A DNA stretch of 64,000 nucleotides, taken from positions 930,001-994,000 of the forward strand of contig NZ_AP018681.1 in NCBI RefSeq assembly GCF_002218025.2, in the 5' to 3' direction. Source of the DNA: Vibrio casei (GTDB lineage Bacteria; Pseudomonadota; Gammaproteobacteria; Enterobacterales; Vibrionaceae). The notes under the pieces are model-generated. The model was not told the origin of the DNA. It worked only from the letters and a program-made list of their open reading frames with translations, and searched no databases. Below are positions 45,523 through 55,237 of the stretch, one piece after another (positions within the stretch are counted from its first letter, which is position 1; each line of letters begins with the position of its first letter). The translations under genes were made by a program, and so were the position numbers.

Positions 45523-45838
45523 GCCCTTAAATACCACTTTTTTGACTTATCTTACTCTGCACGTCTCATTTACTACCGTTTTTCCGATTAAAACAAAGGA
45601 CTATTCTGACTTAATCATTGGTAGAAAGTGTTATGAAATAAATTTTATCGTCAAACCAAAAAGTTTTCACAAGACGTGAACGCAGAATATTGATAAATTT
45701 GCCACCTAACTCACTCCCCCGCGTTAATAGTTTGTTATAGTCAAACCATTACTTTTATTATGCCTATTTTATTACTATATTCAGCAATATGTTAGCAATA
45801 AAAAATCATTCATTTGTACCAACCTTAGCGATATACAT

Positions 45839-46294
45839 ATGACCAAAAAAATCATTGTAGGATGGCGTGAAATGCTGGCTCTTCCTGAGTTAGGCATTGA
45901 ACAAATCAAAGCAAAAGTCGATACAGGTGCGCGCAGTTCTTGTTTGCACACTTTTAAGATTGAACCATTTAATAAAGAGGATGAGCTCTGGGTTCGATTC
46001 TGGATTCATCCCATTCAGAAAAATGATGACTTTGTACAAGTCTGTGAAGCACAAGTGATCGACCAACGAACCGTAAAAGATTCTGGTGGTCATGAAGAGC
46101 AACGTTATGTCATCAGTACTATGCTTAGATTTAATGGTGAAGAATGGCCAATCGAAGTAACTCTCACCAACAGAGAAAATATGCTATTTCGCATGTTGCT
46201 AGGTCGCACTGCAATGAACGATAGAATCATTGTCGATCCAGCTGCATCATTTTTAATTGCTGCACCTTTTAATTCCACTAAGGAAAACGATTAA
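45839..46294 (+). CDS. RimB-like putative ATP-dependent zinc protease / retropepsin-like protein
   Basis: This 151-residue protein has an aspartic-protease-like motif [12 protein letters not shown] (Asp28), a GHEEQRYV strand and the closing [15 protein letters not shown]. The family (PF05618) is annotated as ATP-dependent zinc protease but looks like a single-domain retropepsin. The stop overlaps the rimK start by one base, so the two are translationally coupled. In Pseudomonas the rimABK locus links such a protein (RimB) to RimK-mediated modification of ribosomal protein S6. The same role is likely here. Confidence 0.85.
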   Translation: MTKKIIVGWREMLALPELGIEQIKAKVDTGARSSCLHTFKIEPFNKEDELWVRFWIHPIQKNDDFVQVCEAQVIDQRTVKDSGGHEEQRYVISTMLRFNGEEWPIEVTLTNRENMLFRMLLGRTAMNDRIIVDPAASFLIAAPFNSTKEND

Positions 46295-47199
46295 TGAAAA
46301 TCGGAATTTTATCTCGCAACCGCTCTTTGTATTCAACCAAACGCTTAATTGAAGCGTGTCAAAGCAGAGGCCATGAAGTCAAAGTTATCGATGCATTGCG
46401 CTGTTACATGAACATAAACTCTGAGAAACCTGAAATTCATTTTAAAGGTGAAGAGTTAAAAGATTTCGACGCTATCGTGCCTCGTATTGGCGCGTCAGTG
46501 ACATTTTATGGTACTGCGGTACTTCGTCAGTTTGAAATGATGGGCGTTTATCCTGTCAACGAATCTGTAGCGATAACCCGATCTCGAGATAAATTGCGTT
46601 CAATGCAGCTGTTATCTCGTAAAGGTATTGGGATGCCTATCACTGGTTTTGCCAGCAAACCTGATGATATTAAAGATCTTCTAGAAATGGTGAACGGTGC
46701 CCCTGTTGTGATCAAATTGCTAGAAGGCACGCAAGGTATCGGGGTTGTATTAGCAGAAACACGTAAAGCAGCAGAAAGCGTGATTGAAGCATTCATGGGG
46801 CTAAAAGCCAACATCATGGTACAAGAATATATTAAAGAAGCTGGCGGAGCTGATATTCGTTGTTTTGTTATTGGTGATAAGGTCATTGCAGCAATGAAAC
46901 GACAAGCCAGTGAAGGTGAGTTTCGTTCAAACCTTCACCGGGGCGGTACAGCGTCATTAGTTCGCATTACGCCAGAAGAGCGTAAAACGGCTGTAGCGGC
47001 AGCAAAAATAATGGGTTTGAACGTTGCTGGGGTTGACTTACTTCGTTCCTCTCGTGGCCCTTTAGTGATGGAAGTAAACTCATCACCAGGCCTTGAAGGC
47101 ATTGAGGCGGCAACAGGGAAAGATGTTGCTGGCATGATCATCGATTTTATTGAAAAGAATGCATCAGAAAAAGGAACTAGGACCCGTGGCCGAGGTTAA
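46294..47199 (+). CDS. rimK: Ribosomal protein S6--L-glutamate ligase RimK
   Basis: This 301-residue ATP-grasp ligase adds glutamate residues to the C-terminus of S6. It starts MKIGILSRN, has the ATP-binding [11 protein letters not shown] (about 141-151) and [15 protein letters not shown], and ends with the metal-binding [10 protein letters not shown] (about 268-277). The last ~15 residues are basic and poorly conserved and extend into the next gene's upstream frame. It is co-transcribed with rimB and an M14-type hydrolase. Confidence 0.93.
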   Translation: MKIGILSRNRSLYSTKRLIEACQSRGHEVKVIDALRCYMNINSEKPEIHFKGEELKDFDAIVPRIGASVTFYGTAVLRQFEMMGVYPVNESVAITRSRDKLRSMQLLSRKGIGMPITGFASKPDDIKDLLEMVNGAPVVIKLLEGTQGIGVVLAETRKAAESVIEAFMGLKANIMVQEYIKEAGGADIRCFVIGDKVIAAMKRQASEGEFRSNLHRGGTASLVRITPEERKTAVAAAKIMGLNVAGVDLLRSSRGPLVMEVNSSPGLEGIEAATGKDVAGMIIDFIEKNASEKGTRTRGRG

Positions 47200-48298
47200 A
47201 AAAAGCAGTGTAAATAACCGAAAGGTAATAAAAAATAAACCTTTTGAATTTATGGGCTACAGTGTTAGAGCTGGTGAGCGCAAGGTTTTGGAGATTGAAG
47301 CAGCCAAACTGTATACCCATTCTCCTCTATCTATTCCCGTTGAGATCATTCACGGGAAAAACCCAGGCCCGGTATTAATGGTCAATGCCGCTATTCATGG
47401 TGATGAACTTAATGGCGTAGAAATCGTTCGTCAGTTAATTGAAAAAATTGATACCAATAAACTGAAAGGTACCTTAATTGCCGTGCCTATCGTGAATGTA
47501 TTCGGTTTCATTCATAAATCACGCTATTTGCCTGATCGTCGGGATTTAAACCGTTGCTTCCCAGGCTCAGAGAAAGGCTCGTTAGCTTCTCGTATCGCAC
47601 ATACGTTTTTTACTGATGTCGCCCAAAAAGCGGATTACATTATCGACTTACATACTGGCGCGATCCATCGCACTAACTTGCCGCAAATTCGGGCATGTTT
47701 AGAGAATGATGAAACGTTAAGAATGGCGAAAGCCTTTGGCACACCAGTCATTATTGATGCCGCATTACGTGATGGTTCATTACGGGCTGAAGCAGAAAAA
47801 AATGGCATTCCTGTTCTCACTTATGAAGCAGGAGAAGCATTGCGATTTGAACCCATAGCCATTAATGCTGGCATTCTCGGTATAGTGCGTGTCATGCAAG
47901 AATTAGGCATGTTGCGTATGAGCCGCAAAAAAACGCCAGAATCTGTGATTGCCAAATCCACCAATTGGGTTCGTGCTGAAAATGATGGTATTTTACGCAC
48001 TATGGTGACATTGGGCGATCGTGTAACGAAGAATCAAGTGCTAGCTTATATCAGCTCACCACTGGGTCATGTTGAGATCACGATGACAGCACCAAAAGAT
48101 GGCATAGTCATTGGCCAACAAACTCTACCTTTAGTCAATGAAGGAGATGCTGTTTTTCACCTTGCATACTTTACCGAAGATAACGATTCGGTTGGGGATA
48201 AGGTTGAAGACTACATTGGACAAGTCATTGAACATGTTGAGTCTAAGGACGAAAGCATCACAACTGGCTTTATCGCGGTACCTAACCAAGATCGCTAG
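47186..48298 (+). CDS. Succinylglutamate desuccinylase/aspartoacylase-family (M14-like) zinc hydrolase
   Basis: This protein of about 370 residues has the zinc-binding motif [11 protein letters not shown] (His/Glu) and the third ligand in [11 protein letters not shown], as in AstE/AspA-type M14 carboxypeptidase-fold enzymes. A biotinyl/lipoyl-like C-terminal segment (about 270-340) follows. The likely start is GTG 47186 (AEVKKSSV), with AGGA 10 bases upstream; an open frame from TTG 47150 is longer. It overlaps the end of rimK. Removal of added glutamates, or processing of a glutamyl product, is inference. Confidence 0.85.
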   Translation: MAEVKKSSVNNRKVIKNKPFEFMGYSVRAGERKVLEIEAAKLYTHSPLSIPVEIIHGKNPGPVLMVNAAIHGDELNGVEIVRQLIEKIDTNKLKGTLIAVPIVNVFGFIHKSRYLPDRRDLNRCFPGSEKGSLASRIAHTFFTDVAQKADYIIDLHTGAIHRTNLPQIRACLENDETLRMAKAFGTPVIIDAALRDGSLRAEAEKNGIPVLTYEAGEALRFEPIAINAGILGIVRVMQELGMLRMSRKKTPESVIAKSTNWVRAENDGILRTMVTLGDRVTKNQVLAYISSPLGHVEITMTAPKDGIVIGQQTLPLVNEGDAVFHLAYFTEDNDSVGDKVEDYIGQVIEHVESKDESITTGFIAVPNQDR

Positions 48299-48318
48299 TA
48301 GTTTTATTATTTGATAGA

Positions 48319-48356
48319 AAAAGGCCAAACAAATTAATATTGTTTGGCCTTTTTGT
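48319..48356. terminator. Bidirectional terminator after the rim operon
   Basis: AAAGGCCAAACAA pairs perfectly with TTGTTTGGCCTTT, with T-runs on both strands. It lies between convergent genes. Confidence 0.88.
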
Positions 48357-48414
48357 TATTTTAACTCAAGATCAACACGTTAAATTTATTATTTACTTTT
48401 TTACTAAAAAAAAC

Positions 48415-48969
48415 TTATGTTTTTAAGAGTGCCAGTAGATCTGCGGTATTTCCCGTTTCAGCCAAACGAGGAAAAATTAAATTCACGCTATTAAGATGAG
48501 TATCCATATTCAAATCTGTCATTGCATCCGTCGCTAAGGTCACGTTGTAACCAAGCTCCCATGCTTGACGCGCTGTCGATTCGACACCAATACTAGTAGC
48601 CACACCGACAACAACAACTTGAGTAACACTCTTTGATTTCAAGTAATCATCTAAATCGGTATTGGTAAAAGCTCCCCATGTTTTTTTGGTCACTAAATGA
48701 TCGCTTGGTTGAATATTCAACTCCGACACTAACTGTGACCAATCAGCAGGAAGTTCACCATGAGATTTCGCTTGTTCGTTACGCCCCGGAGCACTCCCTG
48801 CGACATTCACCAATACAACCGGCAAGTGTTTCTCTCGAAAAGTACTAAGTAATTGACATGATTTTTCAACGATAGGTGTTGTATCGTGACAAGTTGGCAG
48901 AGCCAAAATGCCTTTTTGCAAATCGATAACAATAAGAGCTGTGTTTGAATCAAGTGTCGTAATAGGCAT
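48415..48969 (-). CDS. Isochorismatase-like hydrolase family protein
   Basis: This is a 184-residue single-domain protein. The conserved Asp16 (ALIVIDLQKG) and Lys95/96 (VTKKTWGAF) of the isochorismatase-like fold are present. The position of the catalytic Cys is Gly128 (ATSIGVEST), so the amidase mechanism is not possible; true isochorismatases also lack this Cys. Substrate is unknown. A ribosome site (GGAGTTTTT) precedes the ATG. Confidence 0.82.
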   Translation of the reverse strand: MPITTLDSNTALIVIDLQKGILALPTCHDTTPIVEKSCQLLSTFREKHLPVVLVNVAGSAPGRNEQAKSHGELPADWSQLVSELNIQPSDHLVTKKTWGAFTNTDLDDYLKSKSVTQVVVVGVATSIGVESTARQAWELGYNVTLATDAMTDLNMDTHLNSVNLIFPRLAETGNTADLLALLKT

Positions 48970-49075
48970 AAAAACTCCAATAGTTTATGTAAAAATGAAT
49001 GTAGAGGTGATTCTGCCAAGACAATGTAACTCTAGTATAAAACAGTATGAGGCTGTGCTCTTTTATGACATTTTC

Positions 49076-49102
49076 ACGTAAAAAAAGAGGCTAATAGCCT
49101 CT
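49076..49102 (-). terminator. Terminator of ppnP
   Basis: GAGGCTATTAGCCTC forms a compact hairpin followed on the reverse strand by a run of Ts. Confidence 0.75.
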
Positions 49103-49128
49103 TCCACTCACCATAAAAATAATGTGAA

Positions 49129-49410
49129 TTACAAATATTCGCACAAATAAGCCGTGGGGGTTTCTACTTTAAGATCAAAAGAAGAGTCTCCAATCACATC
49201 AAAGGCTTGACCATCTGAATAAGTTACCCACTCTTCACTACCTGGTAATTTTACCGTTAGTGCACCTTTTACGACTGTCATTTTTTCAGGAGCCTCGGTT
49301 CCAAAAGTATATTCGCCCGTCGCCATCACTCCAATACTGCTATCAGCATCTTTCTGTGTGAAACCAAGCGATTTTACGTTACCTTCAAAATAGGTATTTT
49401 CTTTAATCAT
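49129..49410 (-). CDS. ppnP: Pyrimidine/purine nucleoside phosphorylase PpnP
   Basis: This 93-residue cupin-like protein starts MIKENTYFEGNVKSLGF and ends PTAYLCEYL, closely matching E. coli PpnP (YaiE). The GEYTFGTEAPEKMTVVKGALTV core is conserved. The enzyme phosphorolyses diverse nucleosides to base and ribose-1-phosphate. The frame opens at 49434, but the ATG at 49410 has AAGG 8 bases upstream and matches the family start. Confidence 0.93.
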   Translation of the reverse strand: MIKENTYFEGNVKSLGFTQKDADSSIGVMATGEYTFGTEAPEKMTVVKGALTVKLPGSEEWVTYSDGQAFDVIGDSSFDLKVETPTAYLCEYL

Positions 49411-49505
49411 GATCATATCCTTATGAAAAATCATTACTGCTAACTGGTACCCTTTTTATCCAATTCACTCATTTTACTCAAGTATTATTTTGCATAATTT
49501 CACCA

Positions 49506-49772
49506 TCAATTAAGTGATGACTTTTTAACTAAATGGTTAAAAGCTTGCATTACTTCATCAGATTTCATGATTCGATTATGCTCATAGCCTTCTGCCGCTT
49601 TTAATTCTACCCATTGGCTTTGCTGGACAAGTTGCTCACTAATAGCAAACTTTGCAAATTTATCTGCTTTATCATGCACTATGATAGTCGGTGCTTGTCG
49701 TTCAATTAAATGCTGTTGTGGGTTAATGCTTTGCAATGGGTATTGATACTGTTGTTTCACCTCACTAATCAC
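49506..49772 (-). pseudogene. Alpha/beta-hydrolase C-terminal remnant
   Basis: This 88-codon frame encodes only the last third of an alpha/beta hydrolase: PTIIVHDKADKFAKFAISEQL (the catalytic Asp region) and EGYEHNRIMKSDEV (the catalytic His region). No nucleophile-elbow segment exists upstream, and only about 140 bp remain before the next gene. The first two thirds were probably deleted, leaving a non-functional piece. Confidence 0.65.
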
Positions 49773-49914
49773 CTATTCAAATAACTTCATCGAAAAATAA
49801 TCACGTAGTAGGCAGAAGTTTTGGTGGAAACGATTCTTTATTTAACGCACCTATGATAAAAAGAATATTCGGTTTTTATTCAGCTTTCTCTATATCAAAT
49901 TTAATGGATTAATC

Positions 49915-50871
49915 ATGTCTGGCATTCTTGAGCAATTTTCCTTTTCTGTATCCATCACAGGGCCTATCTGCTTAATGTTGCTATTGGGCATATTATTGCG
50001 TCGTTGGAAGCTCATAAATGATAATTTCATTGAAATTGCCTCTAAATTGGTTTTTCAAGTCACACTGCCTGCCCTCTTATTTTTAAGCATCATAAAATCA
50101 AATACGATTACCAGTGACAGTATTCCTTTAGTCGCATTTGGTGTAATAGCAAATACTTTATTTTTTCTTTTTGCTTCCATTACCACTAAAATAATCATTA
50201 AACATCCGGCTCAGCAAGGCGTGATCATTCAAGGTGCTTTTCGCTCAAATACCGCCATTATAGGTTTAGCTTATGTTGCTAATGCATATGGAGAATCCGG
50301 CGTAGCCTTAGCCGCCGTCTATGTCGCGGCAGTAACGGTTTTATATAATATTCTCGCGGTCATTGCTCTCACTCCAAAAAGTGACAACTCCAATATAAAA
50401 GCTTATGGCATTATGATGAAATCCATCACTAAGAATCCGCTCATCATCGCCATAGTGCTGGCTCTAATTGTTTATGAGCTGACGATTCCTGTTCCAGAAG
50501 TGATTATTCATGCCGGACAGTACTTTGCTGATATGACTTTGCCCCTTGCTCTACTTTGTACCGGTGGTTCACTTGATACTCGCCAGCTTAAACATGATAA
50601 GGCCGCCAATATTTTAGCAAGTGGCTATAAACTTCTTCTTTGTCCTCTTTTCATTACATTAGGCGCTTATTGGTATGGGTTTACTGGCATGCAACTCGGG
50701 CTTGTTTTCTTTATGACCGCTTCCCCCGCAGCGGCAGCAAGCTATGTAATGGCAAGAGCAATGGGAGGGGATGCAACACTAGCTGCCAATATCATCGCTT
50801 TAACGACCGTCGGCTCGATTCTCACTTGCAGCTTAGGCATCATGCTGTTGTCGACTCTCAATTTAATGTAA
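49915..50871 (+). CDS. AEC-family transporter (auxin-efflux-carrier type)
   Basis: This is a 318-residue membrane protein with ten predicted helices in two halves. The first half opens with ITGPICLMLLLGILLRRW and the second is centred on MTLPLALLCTGGSLD. The broken-helix GAFRSNTAIIGLAY is typical of the AEC family. Bacterial members move carboxylates such as malate or malonate, or unknown solutes. The substrate is not predictable here. No linked enzyme genes. Confidence 0.87.
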   Translation: MSGILEQFSFSVSITGPICLMLLLGILLRRWKLINDNFIEIASKLVFQVTLPALLFLSIIKSNTITSDSIPLVAFGVIANTLFFLFASITTKIIIKHPAQQGVIIQGAFRSNTAIIGLAYVANAYGESGVALAAVYVAAVTVLYNILAVIALTPKSDNSNIKAYGIMMKSITKNPLIIAIVLALIVYELTIPVPEVIIHAGQYFADMTLPLALLCTGGSLDTRQLKHDKAANILASGYKLLLCPLFITLGAYWYGFTGMQLGLVFFMTASPAAAASYVMARAMGGDATLAANIIALTTVGSILTCSLGIMLLSTLNLM

Positions 50872-50939
50872 AAAGCCACGGCTTAATGTAAAAGTTCTTA
50901 ATCACGCCTTCCATAATATATAACTAATGAGACTTGCTT

Positions 50940-52208
50940 GTGAGCCAACAACTTAAACAAGACATCACTTTACTGGGTGGAATTGGTCAACTTTCAACAA
51001 CTTTACTTGGTACCGGTCTCTTTATGATTCCAGCCATTGCAGCTAATATTGCTGGTGAATGGTCGTTGTGGGCATGGATTATCTTATTATTCGCCATTTG
51101 CCCCATAGCCCTAACTTTTGCATTAATGGGAAGACAATATCCGAATGCTGGTGGAACAGCCTATTTTGTTCGCCAAGCCTTTAATAGCAAGATGGAACGT
51201 AGTGTTGCGTGGTTATTTTTAAGTGTCTTACCTGTAGGTATTCCTGCGGCGATCACCTTGGCGGGTGGATTTGGAAAAGAACTACTGCCTCATTTCATGA
51301 GCTATCAATACCTAGCAGAACTGTTCACATTAGCACTCATACTTATACTCACCCTACTTGGCAGTAAGTCTTCGTCTCAATTTCAAGTATTAATCGCTTT
51401 AAGTATTTTTGCCTTAGTCGCGGTCTTTTTCTGGCAAGGCGACATTAGTCTAAATGATATTGCTATGCCCCGTTTGAATACTTCTGCAGTACTGCCTATT
51501 GGTTTAGCTTTAGCGGTCATGTTTTGGTGCTTTGTTGGCATTGAAGCCTTCTCTCATATGGGAGAAGAATTCAAAAACCCACAGCGTGACTTTCCTATTG
51601 CCATTGTTTTAGGCTGCTTTTTAGCTGGCTTTATCTATTGGGCATGCTCGGTCGTTATATTAAAGTTTCATGCCTTTGAGCCCAATATAAACTCGCACAG
51701 TTCAATTCCATGGTTAAGTGAGCAGTTACTAGGCAATAAACTCGCTATCGGCATCACCCTCATCGGCTACTTTGCTTGTTTTTCAAGTATTAACTTATAC
51801 ACTCAGAGTATGATTCGTTTGGTATGGGCTCAAGCTCGTGAATACCGTCCCACAAGCACTATGGCAACATTATCGAAGCGAGGCGTTCCTACCGTTGCAA
51901 CATTTTTGGTCACTATTGTGCTTTTTTTGTCAATTAGCTTTGGGCATTTAGTCAATCTAAATCTCGAACTATTAGTCAAACTAGCTAACAGTGTTTTCGT
52001 CATGCTTTATTTATTAGCGATGTTATCTGCTTTTAGACTATTAACGGGATTCGCTAAATATTTAGCAGGATTTTCAACTTTATTATGCACCATTGTATTT
52101 CTATGCTTAGGCTGGAGCATGCTATACGCTATTACCATTTTCTCACTTTTAATGCTTCCTTGGAAAAAATGGCTCAATACATCCAAAAAAATTGAAAATG
52201 AGATATAA
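50940..52208 (+). CDS. yjeH: YjeH-like amino-acid exporter (APC superfamily)
   Basis: This protein of about 422 residues has twelve predicted helices. Its opening (SQQLKQDITLLGGIGQLSTTLLGTGLF) and GRQYPNAGGTAYFVRQAF resemble E. coli YjeH, an exporter of methionine and branched-chain amino acids. The frame opens with TTG at 50934; GTG 50940 gives the family's usual start (MSQQLK) with GAG upstream. The gene symbol is by similarity, not proof of orthology. Confidence 0.8.
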   Translation: MSQQLKQDITLLGGIGQLSTTLLGTGLFMIPAIAANIAGEWSLWAWIILLFAICPIALTFALMGRQYPNAGGTAYFVRQAFNSKMERSVAWLFLSVLPVGIPAAITLAGGFGKELLPHFMSYQYLAELFTLALILILTLLGSKSSSQFQVLIALSIFALVAVFFWQGDISLNDIAMPRLNTSAVLPIGLALAVMFWCFVGIEAFSHMGEEFKNPQRDFPIAIVLGCFLAGFIYWACSVVILKFHAFEPNINSHSSIPWLSEQLLGNKLAIGITLIGYFACFSSINLYTQSMIRLVWAQAREYRPTSTMATLSKRGVPTVATFLVTIVLFLSISFGHLVNLNLELLVKLANSVFVMLYLLAMLSAFRLLTGFAKYLAGFSTLLCTIVFLCLGWSMLYAITIFSLLMLPWKKWLNTSKKIENEI

Positions 52209-52289
52209 AAAATGCCAATAATCCTCTGCCCGATGTTCAATTTTTGCTATACACTGATGTGGTTTTTTCGTTTGCAGGAAGCAAGCTAA

Positions 52290-52973
52290 ATGTTTATAGA
52301 ATGGGAATCAAATCGGATTTGGTATGTAGATAAACCTTATAGAAAACTTGGGTTTACACATACTCAACGCATGGTAGTGATAAAGCTTGAAGATGATCTT
52401 CTAATGATCATATCTCCTATTGAACTCACCACGCAATGTCAGATAAAACTATCTAAATTAGGAACCGTAAAATACATCATTTCACCCACACCAACGTACC
52501 ATCAGTACTTATCAGAATGGTGGCTAGCTTATTCAAAAGCTTATTTTTTTGCACCCCATGCCTTGATAGAAAAACGTACCGATCTCAATTTTGACGGCGT
52601 CCTATCACGACAAACCCCAAAACAATGGCAGGGACAAATATTACAAACTTCCATTGGCAGTGATGACACACCCAACAAAATGATTTTTTGTGATCCTATA
52701 AGCCGAACATTGCTCATCAGTGACAATTTAATTGCTATTCAATCTGGATTACCATTTGGGCAAAAACTGATAACACTCGCTCAAGGGGTGAATCATGAAT
52801 TAGCCTTACCCTATTGGGATCGTCGCCAATATAAAAACAAAGCAATGCTACGTGCTTCAATTCAAGAAATAATGACATGGCCATTCGACCGTATGATTTC
52901 ATCAAACGGGCTAACCATTAAGACAAATGCAAAAGATGCATTTTATCAAGCATTTTGGTGGGCTTTCCAGTAA
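52290..52973 (+). CDS. DUF4336 domain protein (metallo-beta-lactamase-like)
   Basis: This is a 227-residue cytoplasmic protein. It has the DUF4336 pattern: RMVVIKLEDDLLMIISPIEL, the YIISPTPTYHQYLSEWW motif, FFAPHALIEKRTDLNFD, DPISRTLLISDNL and WPFDRMISSNG. The family is thought to have a degenerate metallo-beta-lactamase fold with few of the metal ligands. Its function is not known. It lies between an amino-acid exporter and a lipid-carrier translocase. Confidence 0.75.
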   Translation: MFIEWESNRIWYVDKPYRKLGFTHTQRMVVIKLEDDLLMIISPIELTTQCQIKLSKLGTVKYIISPTPTYHQYLSEWWLAYSKAYFFAPHALIEKRTDLNFDGVLSRQTPKQWQGQILQTSIGSDDTPNKMIFCDPISRTLLISDNLIAIQSGLPFGQKLITLAQGVNHELALPYWDRRQYKNKAMLRASIQEIMTWPFDRMISSNGLTIKTNAKDAFYQAFWWAFQ

Positions 52974-53067
52974 CTCAAACCTTTCCATTTTTATGAAATC
53001 ATGCCAACCTTAGCAGCTCAACAAAGGAGTGATCGCCGCTCCTTACAATATGAACGGTATTTTTTTT

Positions 53068-54000
53068 ATGAATCATCGCTTTATGAATTACTTCTTAACC
53101 TACCTTAAAGGTATCGCCATGGGTGCTGCTGATGTTGTTCCCGGTGTATCCGGTGGCACGATTGCCTTCATCACCGGCATTTATGACACATTATTAGGCA
53201 GTATCCGACGTATAAACCCAAGCCTATTTGGACTATGGCAACGCGAAGGTTTTAAAGCGGTATTAAATCATATCAACGTAGGATTTCTCATCGCCTTATT
53301 TGGTGGGATTTTAACCAGCATTTTAACACTCGCTAAATTAATTTCTTGGTTATTAATCACTCATCCAATCCCTCTATGGTCATTTTTCTTTGGCCTTATC
53401 TTAATTTCCGTTGTTCATATCATGAAACAAGTTGAACAAAAGAAAATAATTCAACTTCTTTTCCTAATTGCCGGTATTACTCTTGCTTACAGCATTACTA
53501 TACTGCAACCTCTAGATATGCAACCAACAACATTTAATCTTATCTTTGCTGGGGCAATTGCTATCTGTGCCATGATTTTACCTGGTATTTCTGGCAGTTT
53601 CATTTTGCTATTGCTTGGTATCTATCCAACTATTTTACTGGCGGTAAAAGAATTAAATCTTGGCATTTTAAGCCTATTTGCTATTGGTGCAATATGCGGG
53701 TTACTCAGCTTCTCTCACTTATTATCATGGCTATTACAACGTCATCGTGACACCACCCTAATTTTCCTAACCGGATTAATGATAGGAACCCTACCGAAAA
53801 TATGGCCTTGGAAAGAAACGTTAAGTTGGCGTATAAATTCTCATGGAGAGCAAGTCCCTTTACTTCAACACAACTTACTGCCAAATCAGTTTGAAAATAT
53901 TGTCGGACAACCATCCAATTTGTTATTAGCAATACTGTGTATGTTTGGTGGTATTGGGATTGTCTGGTTATTGGAAAAAGTCGCTCAGAAAAACCAATAA
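53068..54000 (+). CDS. DUF368 undecaprenyl-phosphate translocase (PopT-type)
   Basis: This membrane protein of about 310 residues has the DUF368 signature KGIAMGAADVVPGVSGGTIA (near the N-terminus) and its inverted partner ILPGISGSFILLLLGIY (about 180). It has about eight to ten helices. DUF368 proteins recycle undecaprenyl phosphate across the inner membrane; in V. cholerae a member is important at alkaline pH. Start uncertain: ATG 53068 or 53083, or a longer GTG at 53029. None has a clean ribosome site, and AAAGGAG at 53023-53029 can pair with CTCCTT at 53039-53044. Confidence 0.88.
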   Translation: MNHRFMNYFLTYLKGIAMGAADVVPGVSGGTIAFITGIYDTLLGSIRRINPSLFGLWQREGFKAVLNHINVGFLIALFGGILTSILTLAKLISWLLITHPIPLWSFFFGLILISVVHIMKQVEQKKIIQLLFLIAGITLAYSITILQPLDMQPTTFNLIFAGAIAICAMILPGISGSFILLLLGIYPTILLAVKELNLGILSLFAIGAICGLLSFSHLLSWLLQRHRDTTLIFLTGLMIGTLPKIWPWKETLSWRINSHGEQVPLLQHNLLPNQFENIVGQPSNLLLAILCMFGGIGIVWLLEKVAQKNQ

Positions 54001-54042
54001 GTAGAACCGATATTATCCTAGAATACGCTGATCATGAACATT

Positions 54043-54068
54043 AAGCCCTCTTTGTATGAGGGCTTTTG
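54043..54068 (+). terminator. Terminator of the DUF368 gene
   Basis: AAGCCCTC pairs perfectly with GAGGGCTT, followed by TTTTG. Confidence 0.8.
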
Positions 54069-54170
54069 ATTGCACTATTATTGAAGCTAACTCAAGAAAA
54101 ATAACTTAATCACTGTTTGAATAATTACGCTGTGCTAACATCCTCATACCTCTTTCCTTCAAAGATTGTG

Positions 54171-54650
54171 ATGACCATAATTTCAACTCAAGCATTTAAA
54201 CTAAAAACAATATGTCTGCCAATAGGCTTGACTATACTGTCATTGTTTGCAGGTTTTTACGGGCCAACACTGATACAAAGTATAAAAACCAGCCTTAATT
54301 TAATAAATACGACCTCTTTTGATAAAAAAAAATACTGTTTACTTTCCACCACAACCTGCCAACAGGATAGTGTCGGAATCAAGCTAGATACTGATATTGC
54401 AAAACCACTTAAAACGACACAAATACACGTTGATTGGCCACAAAACAACAGTGATAGATTAATGCTCACATTACGTGGATTAGAAATGGATCTCGGTGTC
54501 GTCAAATTTCCCATAAAAAAACAGCTCGATGGCAATTATTCAGGAACCATAATTCTACCGATTTGCACCGATGCAAAAATGACATGGATTGGCACACTCA
54601 CGGATCAAAACCAACATACAGTTTATACATCGATTAGGATGGAAAAATGA
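54171..54650 (+). CDS. Membrane-anchored protein of unknown function, first gene of copper-delivery operon
   Basis: This protein of about 159 residues has an N-terminal membrane anchor (ICLPIGLTILSLFAGFYGPTLI). The periplasmic domain has a Cys pair (KYCLLSTTTCQQD) and a beta-rich part (TTQIHVDWPQNNSDRLMLTLRGLEMDLGVVKF). It ends ATGA-overlapped with the SCO1 gene, so it is translationally coupled. The family is not recognised; FixH/YtkA-like folds show comparable topology. The frame extends to TTG 54117, but ATG 54171 is likelier. A copper-centre or oxidase-assembly role is inferred from context. Confidence 0.65.
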   Translation: MTIISTQAFKLKTICLPIGLTILSLFAGFYGPTLIQSIKTSLNLINTTSFDKKKYCLLSTTTCQQDSVGIKLDTDIAKPLKTTQIHVDWPQNNSDRLMLTLRGLEMDLGVVKFPIKKQLDGNYSGTIILPICTDAKMTWIGTLTDQNQHTVYTSIRMEK

Positions 54651-55237
54651 AAAAATCTTGGCTCATCATCATGCTATTCGCCTTTATTATTGGACTCTGT
54701 GCAAATTATTATTTCAATGGCCCATCAAGGCATCAACCTCCAACACAAATACTCGATTTTAAAGGCTCAGATAACAAAGCGGTTAATATTTTCGATCCGC
54801 AAGATCCAAGAATTCGCATCGTTTATTTTGGTTTTACTCGATGCCCAGATGTTTGTCCAACGTCTCTTGCCATGCTATCCGCAGCATTAAAACAGCTTAA
54901 TGCTGCAGAAATGAAGAGGATTCGTCCTATGTTCATCACGCTTGATCCAGAAAGGGACTCAGGAGACGATGCTCAAAAATATGCTCACTATTTTCATTCT
55001 AAAATGGAAGGTTTTTCAGGCTCTTTAGAGGCGACAAAAATATTAGCAAACCGATATGGTGTGATATTCCAAAAAACGGAATTACAAGATTCTGCTTTAA
55101 ATTATACAATTGATCACAGCTCTTATTTTTATTTTTTAAAGCCGGATGGCACCTTATTAAAAAAAGTACCCCATACTTTAAACCCTCAACCATTGATTTT
55201 AGCTATTCAGAATCTTGAAAAGGACAACATGACATGA
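54647..55237 (+). CDS. SCO1/SenC-family copper chaperone
   Basis: This 196-residue membrane-anchored thioredoxin-fold protein (helix about 4-22) has the CPDVCP motif (Cys66, Cys70) and the distal His157 (IDHSSY) that bind copper. SCO proteins deliver copper to the CuA centre of cytochrome c oxidase or act as periplasmic thiol reductants. The ATGA overlaps on both sides couple it to the membrane protein before and the PCuAC gene after. Confidence 0.93.
   Translation: MKKSWLIIMLFAFIIGLCANYYFNGPSRHQPPTQILDFKGSDNKAVNIFDPQDPRIRIVYFGFTRCPDVCPTSLAMLSAALKQLNAAEMKRIRPMFITLDPERDSGDDAQKYAHYFHSKMEGFSGSLEATKILANRYGVIFQKTELQDSALNYTIDHSSYFYFLKPDGTLLKKVPHTLNPQPLILAIQNLEKDNMT

Noticed and set aside
45452..45679. 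75-codon ORF overlapping the predicted small RNA
   Set aside because: It crosses the strong terminator at 45488-45522, so a transcript would end before it is completed.
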